A stretch of 64,000 nt of DNA from Hemicordylus capensis. Taxonomy: Eukaryota; Chordata; Lepidosauria; Squamata; Cordylidae. The position numbers and the translations under genes were made by a program. The notes below the pieces were generated by a model. It made no database searches and was not told where the DNA came from. It saw nothing but the letters and a program-made list of their open reading frames with translations. Positions 34,910-46,879 of the stretch are shown one piece after another. Position 1 is the first letter of the stretch. Each line of letters opens with the position of its first letter. The DNA lies in NCBI RefSeq assembly GCF_027244095.1, contig NC_069658.1:422370687-422434686 (forward strand), in the 5' to 3' direction.

Positions 34910-35009
34910 TCACTCAGCTTTTGTCTCTTCCTTGGGAAGCACCCCTTCCCAGGCAGCAATCTTAACATCCAATCAGTAGCTAGCTCTATCCAGCTGACTG
35001 CCCAAGCAA

Positions 35010-35400
35010 TTAATGCAAGGAGTGAAATTCACAGGAAATATGAATATGAGACTGCATTTGAAAAGTCTTCAGAAACTTCAGCTAGTTCAGAATATAGTGG
35101 TCAGCTTGTTAACTGGGACTCACCTGGTTATTTCATCTTCACTAAAAGATCTTTTGGGGTCCCAGTCAGTGTTCCCTTTAAGGCGTGCACATTTCTTGAT
35201 GTTCCCTCAGTCAATTTTAGATCCCACTTGGGTTGAATAGGAAAGGTCCCACTCTGAATGCATGTAGTGAAACACTTGATACTGCCGCTCAGAAGAAAAC
35301 TCATTCTGCACACAGATGAAAAAGATTAGACAGAACACTGGTCTCAGTCTGTTCCCGGAAACACTTAAAAGTGCTGGCTTTGCCTTCCAAAAGACCCAAT
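35010..35400 (+). repeat. L2-like LINE fragment
   Basis: A short translated match, LQKLQLVQNIVVSLLTGTHL, resembles the L2 RT end (LQLVQN-A-RLLTGT). Sequence from about 37640 to 38040, with a typical LINE 3' tail, may be the other part of the same copy, now split by the SINE and the foldback element. Confidence 0.55.
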
Positions 35401-35404
35401 ATAG

Positions 35405-35602
35405 GTTTAAAGGTAAAGTTGTGCCGTCAAGTCGGTGTCGACTTCTGGCGATCCCAGAGCCCTGTGGTAAACAGGAGGGGTTTACCATTGCCTCCTCCCA
35501 CGCAGTATGAGATGATGCCTTTCAGCATCTTCCTATATCACTGCTGCCAGATACAGGTGTTTCTCATAATCTTGGGAACATACCAGCAGGGATTCGAGGT
35601 TT
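35405..35602 (-). mobile_element. Sauria SINE, reverse
   Basis: On the + strand it reads tail first: 'gttgtgccgtcaagtcgg' and 'gtgtcgacttctggcgat' (BovB-like tail), then 'ggtttaccattgcctcc', 'gagatgatgcctttcagc', ending near 'cagcagggattcgaggttt' (B box complement). The tRNA head beyond the B box is missing. Confidence 0.88.
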
Positions 35603-35647
35603 AGAGTACCTTAAATACAGCTTCTCTCATACAAAGCAGGTAAGATC

Positions 35648-37611
35648 TAGGGGTGTGCAATTCAGGTTTTTGGGTGATTCGGCTCGGACCCGAACCGAAT
35701 CACCCCTGTTCTGTTTTGTGCCCGAATCTGGGTCACCCGAATCACCCTTGATTCGGTTCAGATTCGGATTCAATCCGAATCCGAATCGATTCGGGGGTAA
35801 AAAGGGGCCCAGGGGCAAAATTTTTGGGTGGGGTGGTAGTGCCCAATGGGTAGAGTCTACCACCCCAATTTCAGGGGGATTGGGCAAAGTCCTGATTTTT
35901 GGTGAATTTTTGAAGTTTTAGTGACTTTGGGGCAGTTCGGGGGCATAGCATGGGATCTGGGCAAAAGGAGTGGGGTGGGGTGGTAGTGCCTAATGGGTGG
36001 AGGCTACCACCCCAATTTCAGGGGGATTGGGCAAAGGGCTGATTTGTGGTGAATTTCTGAAGTTTTCATGTCTTTGGGGCAGAAAGTGGGGCCTGGGGCA
36101 GAATAGTGGGGTGGGGTGGTAGTGCCTAATGGGAGGAGGCTACCACCCCAATTACAGGGGGTTTGGACAAAGGGGTGATTTTTTGAGAATTTTTGAAGTT
36201 TTAGTTACTTTGGGGCAGTTTGGGGGCAGAAAGTGGATCTGCCCCAAAAGAGTGGGGTGGGGTGGTAGTGCCTAATGGGTGGAGGCTACCACCCCAATTT
36301 CAGGGGGATTGGGCAGAGGGCTGATTTTTTGGGAATATTTGAAGTTTGGGTGTCTTTGGGGCAGATTGGGGGCAGAAAGTGGATCTGCCCCAAAGGAGTG
36401 GGGTGGGCTGGTAGATAGTGCCTAATGGGTGGAGGCTACCACCCATCCCCAATTTAAGAGTGATTGGGCAGAGGGGTGAATTTTGGTGAATTTATTTTTA
36501 TGAGGTTTGTCTTCATAAGGTGAAGTGTGCTACATTGATTACTTCCTCATATTATTCATAGTAATTGAGGTGTGAAAAAGTGAAAGTGGGGTCATGAGAG
36601 TTGTTTAATTGAAAAAAATCTCATTTGCTATGATAGAATGAGAATTCACACCTCAGAAAAAACTTCTGAGGTGTGAATTCTCATTGTATCATAGCAAATG
36701 AGATTTTTTTTCAATTAGACAACTCTCATGACCCCACTTTCACTTTTTCACACTCTCTATTACTATGAATAATATGAGGAAGTAATCAATTTAGCACACT
36801 TCACCTTATGAAGACAAACCTCATAAAAATAAATTCACCAAAATTCACCCCTCTGCCCAATCACTCTTAAATTGGGGATGGGTGGTAGCCTCCACCCATT
36901 AGGCACTATCTACCAGCCCACCCCACTCCTTTGGGGCAGATCCACTTTCTGCCCCCAATCTGCCCCAAAGACACCCAAACTTCAAATATTCCCAAAAAAT
37001 CAGCCCTCTGCCCAATCCCCCTGAAATTGGGGTGGTAGCCTCCACCCATTAGGCACTACCACCCCACCCCACTCTTTTGGGGCAGATCCACTTTCTGCCC
37101 CCAAACTGCCCCAAAGTAACTAAAACTTCAAAAATTCTCAAAAAATCACCCCTTTGTCCAAACCCCCTGTAATTGGGGTGGTAGCCTCCACCCATTAGGC
37201 ACTACCACCCCACCCCACTATTCTGCCCCAGGCCCCACTTTCTGCCCCAATCTGCCCCAAAGACATGAAAACTTCAGAAATTTCCCAAAAATCAGCCCTT
37301 TGCCCAATCCCCCTGAAATTGGGGTGGTAGCCTGCACCCATTAGGCACTACCACCCCACCCCACTCCTTTTGCCCAGATCCCATGCTATGCCCCCGAACT
37401 GCCCCAAAGTCACTAAAACTTCAAAAAATCACCAAAAATCAACCATGAACCGAATCACCCGAATTTTTCTGGTCCAAAATTCGGGTGATTCGGCTCGTGC
37501 CCGAAAAATATCGGGGGACATCGGGGGTGATTCGGTTGGGCCCTGAATCACCCGAAATTGTTCGTTTCGGGCACAGATCGTTCTGTGCCCGAAATTTTTT
37601 GCACATCCCTA
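35648..37611. mobile_element. 1.96-kb foldback hAT-like element
   Basis: It starts TAGGGGTGTGCAATTC and ends TTTTGCACATCCCTA, flanked by a perfect 8-bp duplication gtaagatc (35640-35647 and 37612-37619). Practically the whole element is one giant palindrome centred near 36661, with almost no spacer: 'cacacctcag' and 'ctgaggtgtg' face each other across about 9 bases. Inner arms look about 97% identical. Each arm contains about five tandem units of roughly 120-170 bp built on 'ggtggtagtgcctaatggg' and 'caatttcagggggattggg'. There is no transposase. It is the clearest member of the TAGGG-TGTGCA family here. Confidence 0.92.
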
Positions 37612-37639
37612 GTAAGATCTCCATTTGAGGACCTTTTCC

Positions 37640-38045
37640 CTGTGACCCTGCCTGCAGAGTTTTGGCAGGTGACTAGCTGAGAAAGTGATTTTCTGTGGTT
37701 GTCCCTCAGGAGTGGAACTCTGTTTCCTTTTAGGCACAAAATGAAGCCTCTTCTTTTGGTGTGCTGGAGATAGATTCTAAACTGTGTTAACTGATGCTTG
37801 TTCTTATATTCTGGAGAGTGGCCTAATTTTCCTTTTCCTGTTCATTTATTATTTGTTCCGTAGCTTTATCCTTTTTCCTAGTCTGTTAGTTCTGGTTTTT
37901 AACACTTGTTTTTCCCTGCTGCTTCTGATTTCATAATAGTTCTTATGATTTTTTAATTGATTTGCGTAAACTGCCTTGAGTGCCATGTTTGACAAGAAGA
38001 TGACATGGAACATTTTTAAATAATAAATGAATATAGCATTGACCA
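37640..38045 (+). repeat. LINE 3' tail (L2/CR1-like)
   Basis: Ends 'gtaaactgccttgagtgcc' then 'aaataataaatgaat', a LINE-type 3' end. It probably continues the fragment that starts near 35010. Confidence 0.55.
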
Positions 38046-39970
38046 ATCATGATCTCTGTCTGAAATCCAGCCAAGGGCCAGACTCGGCATTATAAGAGAT
38101 ATGAAGCTGCTGCCACTCTATGAGGCTATTCACACGATGGGAGAAAATTGGGTTAGCAGAGGCTAGCCCGATTTTCTACCATCGTGAGAACCACCGGGCT
38201 CGGCTGCGACCCCGGTGGTTCTTAAGCGAGTCACCCGCTTAAGTAGCAAGTGCTCTGCAAACACGGTTTTTGCAATCATGAGTTGCCATGCCGTGGCAAC
38301 TCACGAGTAGACCCCCAACCGGGAGGCTCAAAAGCAGCCTCCTGGCTCGGGGGTCTCTCTAGCATGCCCTGCGTGCTTGCGTAGGGCAATCTGGAGCTTC
38401 CGGGTGCCGCGTGGCCCCGATCCTCCCATCCCCCGCCGGCTCCATAACAGAGCCGGCAGTTGTGTAGGTGGCCGCTTTGGCTGCTCGGAGCAGACTGCCT
38501 GCCCGCTAACCCTCCCCAGGTGGCTCCCGCTGATCATGGGAACTGCCTCTGTGCCTCTCATCTTTACCTCTCTTCCTTGCAACAACACAATGACATCATT
38601 GCATTGTGTATCTCCCCACCCCTGCCACCATCACTGGCTAGTGAGTGGGGAGAGAGAAACACAGCCTGCAGGCTTTGCATCCAAGCTATAGCCCTGAGTA
38701 TAAATAAGATTTTCCAAATTGCCTCAATCCCTGTGGCCCATGTAGCTCAGTATCTTATCTCATAGTGGCAGCACCTAGTTCTCAAGCAAAAGGAACAAAC
38801 CTCACCACTCTTTTAATGGGAGTGGGGTAGGAACTCAGCATTTGAATCCTCATAGTTAAAACAGGTCTTCAATGCAGAAGTGTCCTGTGTATTTCATTTC
38901 AGATAGATAATAGATGTTGCATAAATACAGTGTGTCAGAGGGTTCAAAGTCATTCACACACTTGATCTTTATAACAACTCCCTAAGGTTGGGCATTAGTT
39001 ATCCACATTTGTAAGTGGGAAAGCTGAGGTTTAAAGATCTCAGTCACCTACCGGTACTAAGCTGGCCACTCTGAACCAGGGTCTACTCAGCCCATTGGTC
39101 TTCAGCTGGATGGTTGCAGCCTGATCTACAAGGGGTTGCACCAATACAGCCAATGGTTTATTTATTTTTTAGAGTGAACTAGGCTTCCAAAGAGACTTTC
39201 TCTACCCCCTTCCTCTTTGCTCTGTCCTAAGAAAGCAGACAAATTGACAGAAGTGGGGAGGGCACTACTTGTTTGGTGGTCCTGTGCTTTTAAGCAAGAG
39301 CGTAAATAGTTCAAGTAGCGTATCTGCACTCCAGAAGTGCTAATTAGATCCGAAACAGGTCTCCGACAGTCAAGCAACATGTTTCTGATCTAACTAGTGC
39401 TGTCAGGGTGCCAGCAGATGACAAAGTATTTGTGTAAAGGATGCTAGCACTTCACTGCAAGCCTGCAGCAGTGCAAGTGAATCAGCACCATTCTTGTTAT
39501 GCTGTGCTGGATGTCAGCAACTGAATTAATGTTTCATTAAATAAATATGGCAGGTATCTTTGGAAAAAAAAATTCAGAAGCCTGTCCAAAGCATACAGGG
39601 AAAGGTAAAAATCTTCATGGAATTTGGAATCATACATATGAGTCAAAAGGGGAGTGAAAGCAAGAGGAACCAAACTGACTGTGCAGCAAACAAAAGAAAA
39701 AAGAACCACCACACTGGCTTCTGTAAGGAGGTACATCTGTACATATCCCAATGCAATACCATCTCCCCCAAGAGTCACACTACACACACACACACAACAC
39801 AACACAGCTATCAAAAACTAACAGCAGCCAGTTGCATATGTTTCAAATGTTTCTATTTGTCAAGGACTGTCCCTATTTTCTGGTGCTACTCCCTGATGTA
39901 TTTGTGCCTTTTGAGACTACCTTATTAAATCTTGTAGCGTGAATCGACAACACTAGGTCCAGTAGTCTGC
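38046..39970. other. No gene recognised
   Basis: A GC-rich patch at 38120-38480 begins with the 'gaggctattcacacga' end of a DNA-element family and has several inverted words (for example 'ctcgtgag'/'gttgccatgccgtggcaac'). The rest has no supported gene. Confidence 0.4.
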
Positions 39971-39974
39971 ATGA

Positions 39975-40342
39975 AATTGACTGCCAGGAAACTTAGGACC
40001 GACAAAAGGAAGTAATTTTCACACAGTGCATAATTAATCTATGGGATTCTGTACCATGGGATATGGAGTTGGCCATCAGCTTAGATGATTTTTAGCAGGG
40101 CTTAGACAAATTCTTAGAAGACGGGTCTATCAATGGCTACTGATCTGGATGGCGATAGGCTACCTCCATGTTTAGAGGCAAGATGCCTCCGAATACCAGT
40201 TGCAGGGGGAGGAACAGCAAGATGGGGCATGCCTCCTTGTGGGCTTCCTGGAGGCATCTGCTGGGCCACTGTGGGAAACAGGGTCCTGGACTAGATGGGC
40301 CTTGGGCCTGATCCAGCAGGGTTCTTTTCATGTTCTTATGAG
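39975..40342 (+). repeat. CR1 LINE 3' end
   Basis: Contains 'aggaagtaattttcacaca', 'ctagatgggccttgggcc', 'tgatccagcagggttc' and the tail 'ttcatgttcttatga'. It is longer than the copy at 33995-34265. Confidence 0.88.
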
Positions 40343-41034
40343 TTGCCAGGGTTCAGGTCCTGCCTCAGGGTCTCCAGAAATCAAATCTCAGAGTGGGGAG
40401 CAGATATATTAGCTTTCGTGTCAGTGAATGAGCCTGAAGAACATGCAGCCTGCCATTTTGCACCCTACTGCTACTGAGAGATCTTTTGAGCTGTAAGTAA
40501 CTTACCAAGGGCAATTATGTGTTTCTAGCGTATCTTTAACCAAAAGAAAAAAAATAGCTGCTGGCTTTTAAAGTGGGGGAAGTTGGGTGATTGCACAACC
40601 AATAAATGCAATGTACAGAAGTGGAGTTGAGATCAGCAAGAAAACATAGCATGCGGGCAGGGGATGCTTGAGCAAGAACTCCTTGGCAAGAAAAATAAGA
40701 TGTTAGAGGTATATCTCTGTTTTTGCCTCTGAAATGGGGCAGGATATGCAGCAAGCTCTGCCACTCCTTCGGTTTCCTCTCCATGCAGCACAGCAACCAT
40801 GGCCACAAGCCAATCCCACCTATCCACCAGACTGCCTCTCCCAAGTGTCATCTACTATCCTCTCCAAGTTCTGCCATATTTCCTCAGAATATCCTCACTC
40901 TGTCATGCTTTCACTTCACCTTCCCTTCAATCTCTCTCTCTCTCCATACATTCTTATCTTTTTAGCCTACTTTTCAGTAGGCTTATGAGATCACTCAGCA
41001 GTCTGCACGTCCATGTGTCTGTGCGTGTGTCCTC

Positions 41035-41385
41035 CCCCATCAATTTTGCAACACCTGGACCAATATGAACCAAATCGGGTGCATTTGTAGGGACACATAG
41101 AGACACCTCAACGGCATAGTTTGTGATGATGTCATCCACCCCAGTTCAAGATGGCAGACACACAAATGTTTAAGGTGCAAATGGGCTAATTTGTGGGCTG
41201 TCTAACCAATTTGAACCAAATTAGATAGAGTTGTAGTGAGTGACACACAGGGACAGCTCAATGGCATAGTTTGTAATGATGTCATCCACCACGATCCAAG
41301 TTGGTGAAAGTTTGAGGTGCAAGAGGTCTAACTTGTGTACCACCTAATCAACTTGAACCAAATTTAATCCAGTTGTAGGGAAAGT
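41035..41385 (+). repeat. Tandem repeat, about 165 bp x 2.2
   Basis: Units run 'tgaaccaaatcgggtgca', 'ggcatagtttgtgatgatg', 'tcatccacc', 'caagatggcagac'; then a second, 'tgaaccaaattagataga', 'ggcatagtttgtaatgatg'; then a partial third at 'tgaaccaaatttaatcc'. Similar 'gatgtcat...atggc' words occur near 48235-48290. Confidence 0.8.
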
Positions 41386-42079
41386 GAAAGGAAAGTAGGC
41401 AGATTAGTTCTTACTAGAACAACTTATTCTCTTTTTCTATCATCCTTTTGCTTTCCTCCTTTCTTGCCTCTGTCTACTTCTTCTTCTCTCTCCTTTTCAT
41501 TCAAGTGTACAATTTAATTTTAGACACATCTAAAAAAACTGCCTGGTCCCATCTGTGTCTGCCTGGTACTTAAGATCTGCATCAGAGAAGTAAGTGCAAG
41601 AAACAGCATCTTTTTAATGGTGACATGAAGGGCATTTCCAGACAGCAGTAAGAAACTTTGAAAAGAGCTTGCAAATACGTAGAAGGTTAACGCTTAATTG
41701 GCATCCAGAAATTCCTGCAGATTTCTGAAGACTTTTTCTGAAGGATCTAATGAGCAGGTCACATAGGCAGTAGGCTCCAGATGCAATTTCTGTAGTGCCA
41801 CCTGCCTTCCAGTTTTTGCTTTCCACGATTCACTAGAAAAGGCGTTTGAAAAAATAAGTGGGTTGATTAGGGAAAACCAGGTGGAACTGTTTGAGTGAGA
41901 GCAGCAGAGTGGGGTGTGTATACATCTGACGGTTGTAATCAGTTGTGGGCGATAGGAGTGGATGAAGATGAGCATATTAGGAAGAATTCACAATTAATAA
42001 ATTAAGAGAGTTAATTTGTAAACTGTTTTAATCATAATTTGAACTCTGGATTTGACTGTCTCTGATGCTTCTAAAACAT

Positions 42080-42232
42080 TTGACGGGTGTAGCTATCATT
42101 GAGTGGATGGGTTCAAAGAACCTGGGTCCCCAGCTCCACCCCTCGACTATTTTCTTCATTATCTCCCTCACTCCCAGAGGCTACCGGGGAGAGGGGCGAA
42201 CATGGCCCCCCTCTCCCCTAGCTACGCCCCTG
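42080..42232. mobile_element. hAT-like MITE, CAGGGGCGTA family (short)
   Basis: The right end is CTAGCTACGCCCCTG; the left end is degenerate (gacgggtgtagctat). The interior shares 'gggttc...gaacctgggtccc' with 44017-44153. No clear target duplication. Confidence 0.55.
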
Positions 42233-42355
42233 GCCATACCTGTGCTTATGCCACACCTCCTCAACTTTTCCCCTGGTCTTTCACTCTTCCCACTCTGACA
42301 GTTGTATTCATTTGTTACAGCAATTCATCACATCAAAACAAGAGATAGTTCTCAC

Positions 42356-42497
42356 CAGTGATGTAGTTGCCAATTCAGAAGTGCAGCAGAGGGCGCTCTC
42401 CATGACAGCCCCCATGGCCATGCCCACCCCAACAGCCAGAGAAGCCGAGAAGTACCACCACTCCATCCCTGCACATCCCCCCTCCACTACACCCCTG
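42356..42497. mobile_element. hAT-like MITE, CAGTGATGTAG ends
   Basis: Starts CAGTGATGTAGTTG and ends CACTACACCCCTG. Flanks gttctcac (42348-42355) and gctgtcac (42498-42505) match at 6 of 8 bases, a decayed hAT-type duplication. Confidence 0.6.
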
Positions 42498-42509
42498 GCT
42501 GTCACTGTG

Positions 42510-43825
42510 ATAAAAGCTGTTTTTTAGAACACAAGCAAGCTCTTATGGATAGAGACGGCAGCCACATTTATATCACTGCCATGTTAATTCCTATAAAACA
42601 AACACAGTTCTCAGCTGTGTATGAGGACAGCAGTAGGCAGTCACTTTGGGGGTTTATGAATGTGAACAATATGCCTTTAGCTAAAAATGAAAAACAATAT
42701 TAATAAGTATTATAACAAGCAAACAAGCGACCCAGTCCCAAACTATTCTTCATTACACGGCAAATATACAGGGCTAGAATCACAGGATGGCATGGCTGAG
42801 CATCCGCTGAAGGCCCAGGGCCTTCAGAAGGGCTTGTTGTCGATTCCTGAAACCACTTCTGTACCCATAGCCTTTCTGTGGTACTGGCCCAGTGACCACT
42901 ACCACAGAAAGGTTTAGAGCCTATGCAGGTAGAAGATGGTCTGTGGAGGGCCGTTTGCTAAGGGTCCCCTGGAACCTGGAGTTGGGTCTGGGTGCTTTCC
43001 ACATTGGGATAGGCAACTGTAAGCCCCACAGGCTGTATGAATCCCAAGGGCTCTTCTTCCAGCCCAGAAACTCTTATCTAGTCTGACAACAGGGCCAGCA
43101 TTAGGGTTGGTATCTTTAGGCAATCATGTAAGGAACAAGGAGAAATCAGGCAAAATTAAAATTAAAAAGTAGCCAGGTCAAGTATCAGCCCAACAAGAAT
43201 CTTTTTAAGTGGTGGTGGAATACTATCAAGGAGAGGGACAAGTGGATCTCCCACAGCAGGGAATTTCAGACACTGGGCAAAATACAGAAAAGATTATTTT
43301 GCTCTCTTAATGGCCCAGGTTACTATGCCTATAACCTCTGCTTGTGGGAGAGAGAACCATGTTCTAGTGCATAAGATTCACAAATGAAAAAGACAATAAA
43401 CAATTTCAATAAAATGGAAGAGACAATATACAGTTTAGATTTAAAAGGCAGTTATATCTTCAGTACATTTTTTAAAGAACACAAATAAGACCATACAAAT
43501 CAACACGGATATGTGCCCGTACTCAATCATGTGGTCACTTTTGAATGCCAAATCTGGACAGCAACAACAATCAGAGATCATTTTTAATTTCAGTGACTGC
43601 ACCAGACTTCTGCATTCCCATTCCCAAGAGACTCAGTAAAGGATCTTTTCCATCCTATTAGTTTCAGCACTGGTGCTCTCTCTCACTCCGTGTGTGTGCG
43701 TGCATGTGCGCACCTAAACTTTTGGCATGGGTTGACAAATATAAATTTAAAATGTCGGTCCCTTGTATTTGCACTTTCATTTTCCTGTTGTGAGGAAGAG
43801 GAAGAAAGAAGATGATTTATTGATA
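42510..43825. other. No gene recognised
   Basis: No supported gene. A near-perfect hairpin lies at 42869-42911 ('cctttctgtggta' against 'taccacagaaagg'). Confidence 0.45.
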
Positions 43826-44016
43826 TCCTTGGGAAATTATTTGTAATGTTTCTGTTTTGTTGTCACTAGGGGGAGCAGTTAGCTTATTTTTTAAATCTTC
43901 AGTGTTCCTTTGGGGTGAGGGGGCAGGGCTTCTTGTGTGCCTACAAGTTAAGTTATCCAAAGCAGAGACTGGCTAGAAACTGGTGATGTTACCAATCCAC
44001 CACCCTCCTCTCCATG

Positions 44017-44153
44017 CAGGGGTCTAGCTAGGGGAGAGGAGGCCTGTGTTCACCCCTCTCCCCGAAGAAAATAGGGAGGCAGCTGGGGGGCCCTCAAGAG
44101 CTGGGGGCCCCAGGTTCTCTGAACCCAGCCACTCAATTATAACTACACCCCTG
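44017..44153. mobile_element. hAT-like MITE in unit A only
   Basis: Starts CAGGGGTCTAGCTAGG, ends ATAACTACACCCCTG. Flanks tctccatg and cctccagg match at 6 of 8. Unit B at about 53405 reads 'catccatgaaaaaagtg' with no insert, which confirms the insertion and its direction. Confidence 0.8.
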
Positions 44154-44397
44154 CCTCCAGGAAAAAGGGATTTGAATGTTTTTACAATGGATTCTTATTT
44201 CAAAAGCATGGAGCACAATGAATTTACATCTTATTGGATTTGATCTACATGTACTTCTCTAAAAGTAAAAGACTGTATAGACCTCATGAATCATGGGACA
44301 GAAGCAAGAGAAACTACTGAATCAGTATTGGATCTGTCAGTATGTATGTCAAAACGCATTGCAAATGCTGGGAGCCAGGCTCAAGCTGTAGGAGAGG

Positions 44398-44401
<4 letters not shown>

Positions 44402-44447
<46 letters not shown>
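44402..44447. repeat. (CA)n microsatellite
   Basis: About 23 CA units. Confidence 0.97.
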
Positions 44448-44451
<4 letters not shown>

Positions 44452-44857
44452 ATGTTTGAATTTACCCAATTGAGAGCATGCTTTTTCACTGGATCAACTT
44501 TTCTTCTGGCGAATTTTGGAGTGGCACAAGAACTCTGTCATCATCATGTGGAAGAATGTACAAGGAAATGAAAGGTTCATAACTTTTAACCAGTATTTTG
44601 GTCCTGTAACAATTATCCCTCCATACCTAGTTTGCTATTCTGTGAGATCAATATGAAAGGAGTTTGTATTTACAAGCAGCTACAAAAATAGTGGAAGGGC
44701 AACCCAAGATTCACTGTGGATGTATATAATGACTGCCACTGTTAACCATTCAAAAAACCAAACTTATTCAGAAATTGTTTATTAAAAGGACGAATCCTGC
44801 CATGGTAAGATGAATTGTGTAGATAAAGATCCGCTTCTTATCTGTAAACTATACTTT

Positions 44858-45322
44858 GAGGCCATTCTCACAACCAGCCCTACCCAGATAAGGCAGCACT
44901 AGCCCAGACAGAGCTGGTCGTGAGAAGCATCAGAATCGGGACCCTTCCCAGCACTCCTCCACCAGGTAGCCTGGGTTTTCTACCTGGGCTAAAAGTGAGG
45001 TTGAAGGGTGCAAACATGCCCTTCTACCTCACTGCCCGGTCATGTGGATACTCAGGCTACTGGCCTGTCCATAGACCCGGGTGGAAGGAGCACCTGGCAG
45101 CACAGAACTCCCCTAATGCACCATGCTCCCCGTGTGGCACGCTGTGGAATATTGGAGGACTTTCTCCTCTGGGTCCCAGCTTTGCTGATTGCCACCACGC
45201 CACTCATGTGGGCATGCAATTGGCAGAGCAAGCAAGAGTCTCCAATCATCTGGGAGGAGGCAGGAAAGAGCCTGCCTTACTCCTACCCCCCAGCCTACCG
45301 GTTTGGTCATGTGAACAGCCTT
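44858..45322. mobile_element. DNA element with gaggc-ttctcac ends, unit A only
   Basis: Left end 'gaggccattctcacaacc' and right end 'ggtcatgtgaacagcctt' are inverted. Unit B is uninterrupted at the matching place (about 58375). The possible 8-bp flanks are degenerate. No transposase is seen; open frames within it are chance. Confidence 0.65.
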
Positions 45323-45479
45323 ATTATGTTTCCCCTGCCCTCCCCAAGCTCAAATACCTGCTTTTCCCCCTATAGCGTGGTGATATTCCTAACTTCAATC
45401 ATCCACATTAGCCAAGAAGATGAACAGTGGTACATGTATGAATCATTTGAAGCTCGTAATAAGAATAATTATGTACCCA

Positions 45480-45947
45480 TGATGTGTTTAGAAAACCAAA
45501 GCAACTCCATTTTACTTAGAAACCCCAATTCTAACCCCAGCCTAGTTCAGGGACATCACTGCCTCGCATGATTAACGTCATTATCTCTCTCTAGCAAAAT
45601 TGTATCTATGAAACTTGTTAAGACAGTCAAGGTTCTCACTGTTTTTCACTGACAGTCAAGAAAACAGGATCCAACCAAATGAGGATTAATCACCCGATGA
45701 ACAATGAATCATTCACATGCGTACTAGATACTTGGGCAATGTATACTGTGTTTAGGGTGTCAGCACCATTTAGATTGTTTGTATAAATGTAAGATGCACC
45801 TGTAACCAAACTGTAATCAGTTTGAGAGAGTGATCCTATTGATTACCTATTGCTGACTGCAGAGCAATAAACCTCAATTAATAATTCCCAATCCTTGTGT
45901 CTGACTGATTGGTTAAGCGGACCCAGGAATGAGCCCCATCCACATCA
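45480..45947 (+). repeat. Solo LTR of a retrovirus-like element (fossil)
   Basis: 468 bp, begins TGATGTG and ends CACATCA, flanked by a 4-bp target duplication ccca (45476-45479 and 45948-45951). AATAAA occurs near 45866, before the 3' part. Unit B is empty at the matching site (about 58527: 'aatgtatccatattttc'), so it arrived in unit A after the duplication. A 4-bp duplication fits gammaretrovirus-like or Ty3/gypsy elements; the family is not resolved. No internal genes remain, as expected after LTR-LTR recombination. Confidence 0.8.
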
Positions 45948-46374
45948 CCCATATTTTCCCCACACAGGGAAGAAAGGCAGCTTGTGGGACTGGTTACTAT
46001 GAGCAGAAAAAACATCTGGAGAGAAGACGTTTATGTAGTCCTCATTGCCTCCGCAACACCCGCACACATTTTAGTTCCTCTGCTCAAACTTGCAGCCTCC
46101 TGTGTATCAGGCTATGTGGAACTAAGTAGGAGAGGTGGGCCAGCAGGCAGGAACAGCAATGCAGTAACACAGGGGGTAACAGTGACATAGGGAGGACATA
46201 AGCGGCCCATGTTGTCACAGGCAGTCCTCCTCCCATGGTGGCAGCACACTCCCTACCTTGCTAAAACACAGCCATTACCCACTACCAACCATTGATGATG
46301 TGGTCTATCCTGAGTGAATTTTTTCTCTGTGTTTGATGTACACATACAGAACTGCACACAGATTCAAGTTATCT

Positions 46375-46850
46375 GACCACTTTTGCAACTCCATTTGGCA
46401 GATATTGTTGACTACGTATGCCAATGGGTATAAGCCCCATCTCAGAAGTGTTCCAGTGCAGGATAAACCAGGAGCTAGAGAATTTTCCAGGCCTAAAAAT
46501 CATTTCAGATGAAATCCCAATTGTGGGAGAAGGAGATAACAAAATAGATGCATCAAGAGATCGTGACAAAAAGATGTGTCTTTTTTTGGAGTTCGGCAGA
46601 GAAAGAAATATAAAACTAAACCCAAACATGATCAGGCTCAGATGAAATGATGTGTCTTATATCGGACACTAGTTGACAGCAGAAGGTCCGAATGTCAACC
46701 TTGTAAAAGTTGAAGACATTCAGAAGATGCCAAGACCAGTGGAACTGAAAGGCATCCAAAGATTCTTAGGAATGGCAAACTACCTAGCAAGGTTTTGCAA
46801 AGGGCTAGCTGGGAGTTACTCAAGCAACTGCTCACAAAAAGGTGATGTGG
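46375..46850 (+). pseudogene. Ty3/gypsy pol scrap (fossil)
   Basis: Translated words resemble the Ty3/gypsy RT and the segment after it: GISPISEVFQCRINQELENF, ERNIKLNPNM, and GIQRFLGMANYLARF. The fragment is short and broken, without LTRs, and directly precedes an L2 piece. Confidence 0.75.
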
Positions 46851-46879
46851 GAATGCTCAGAATGTCCAAGATGACCCAG

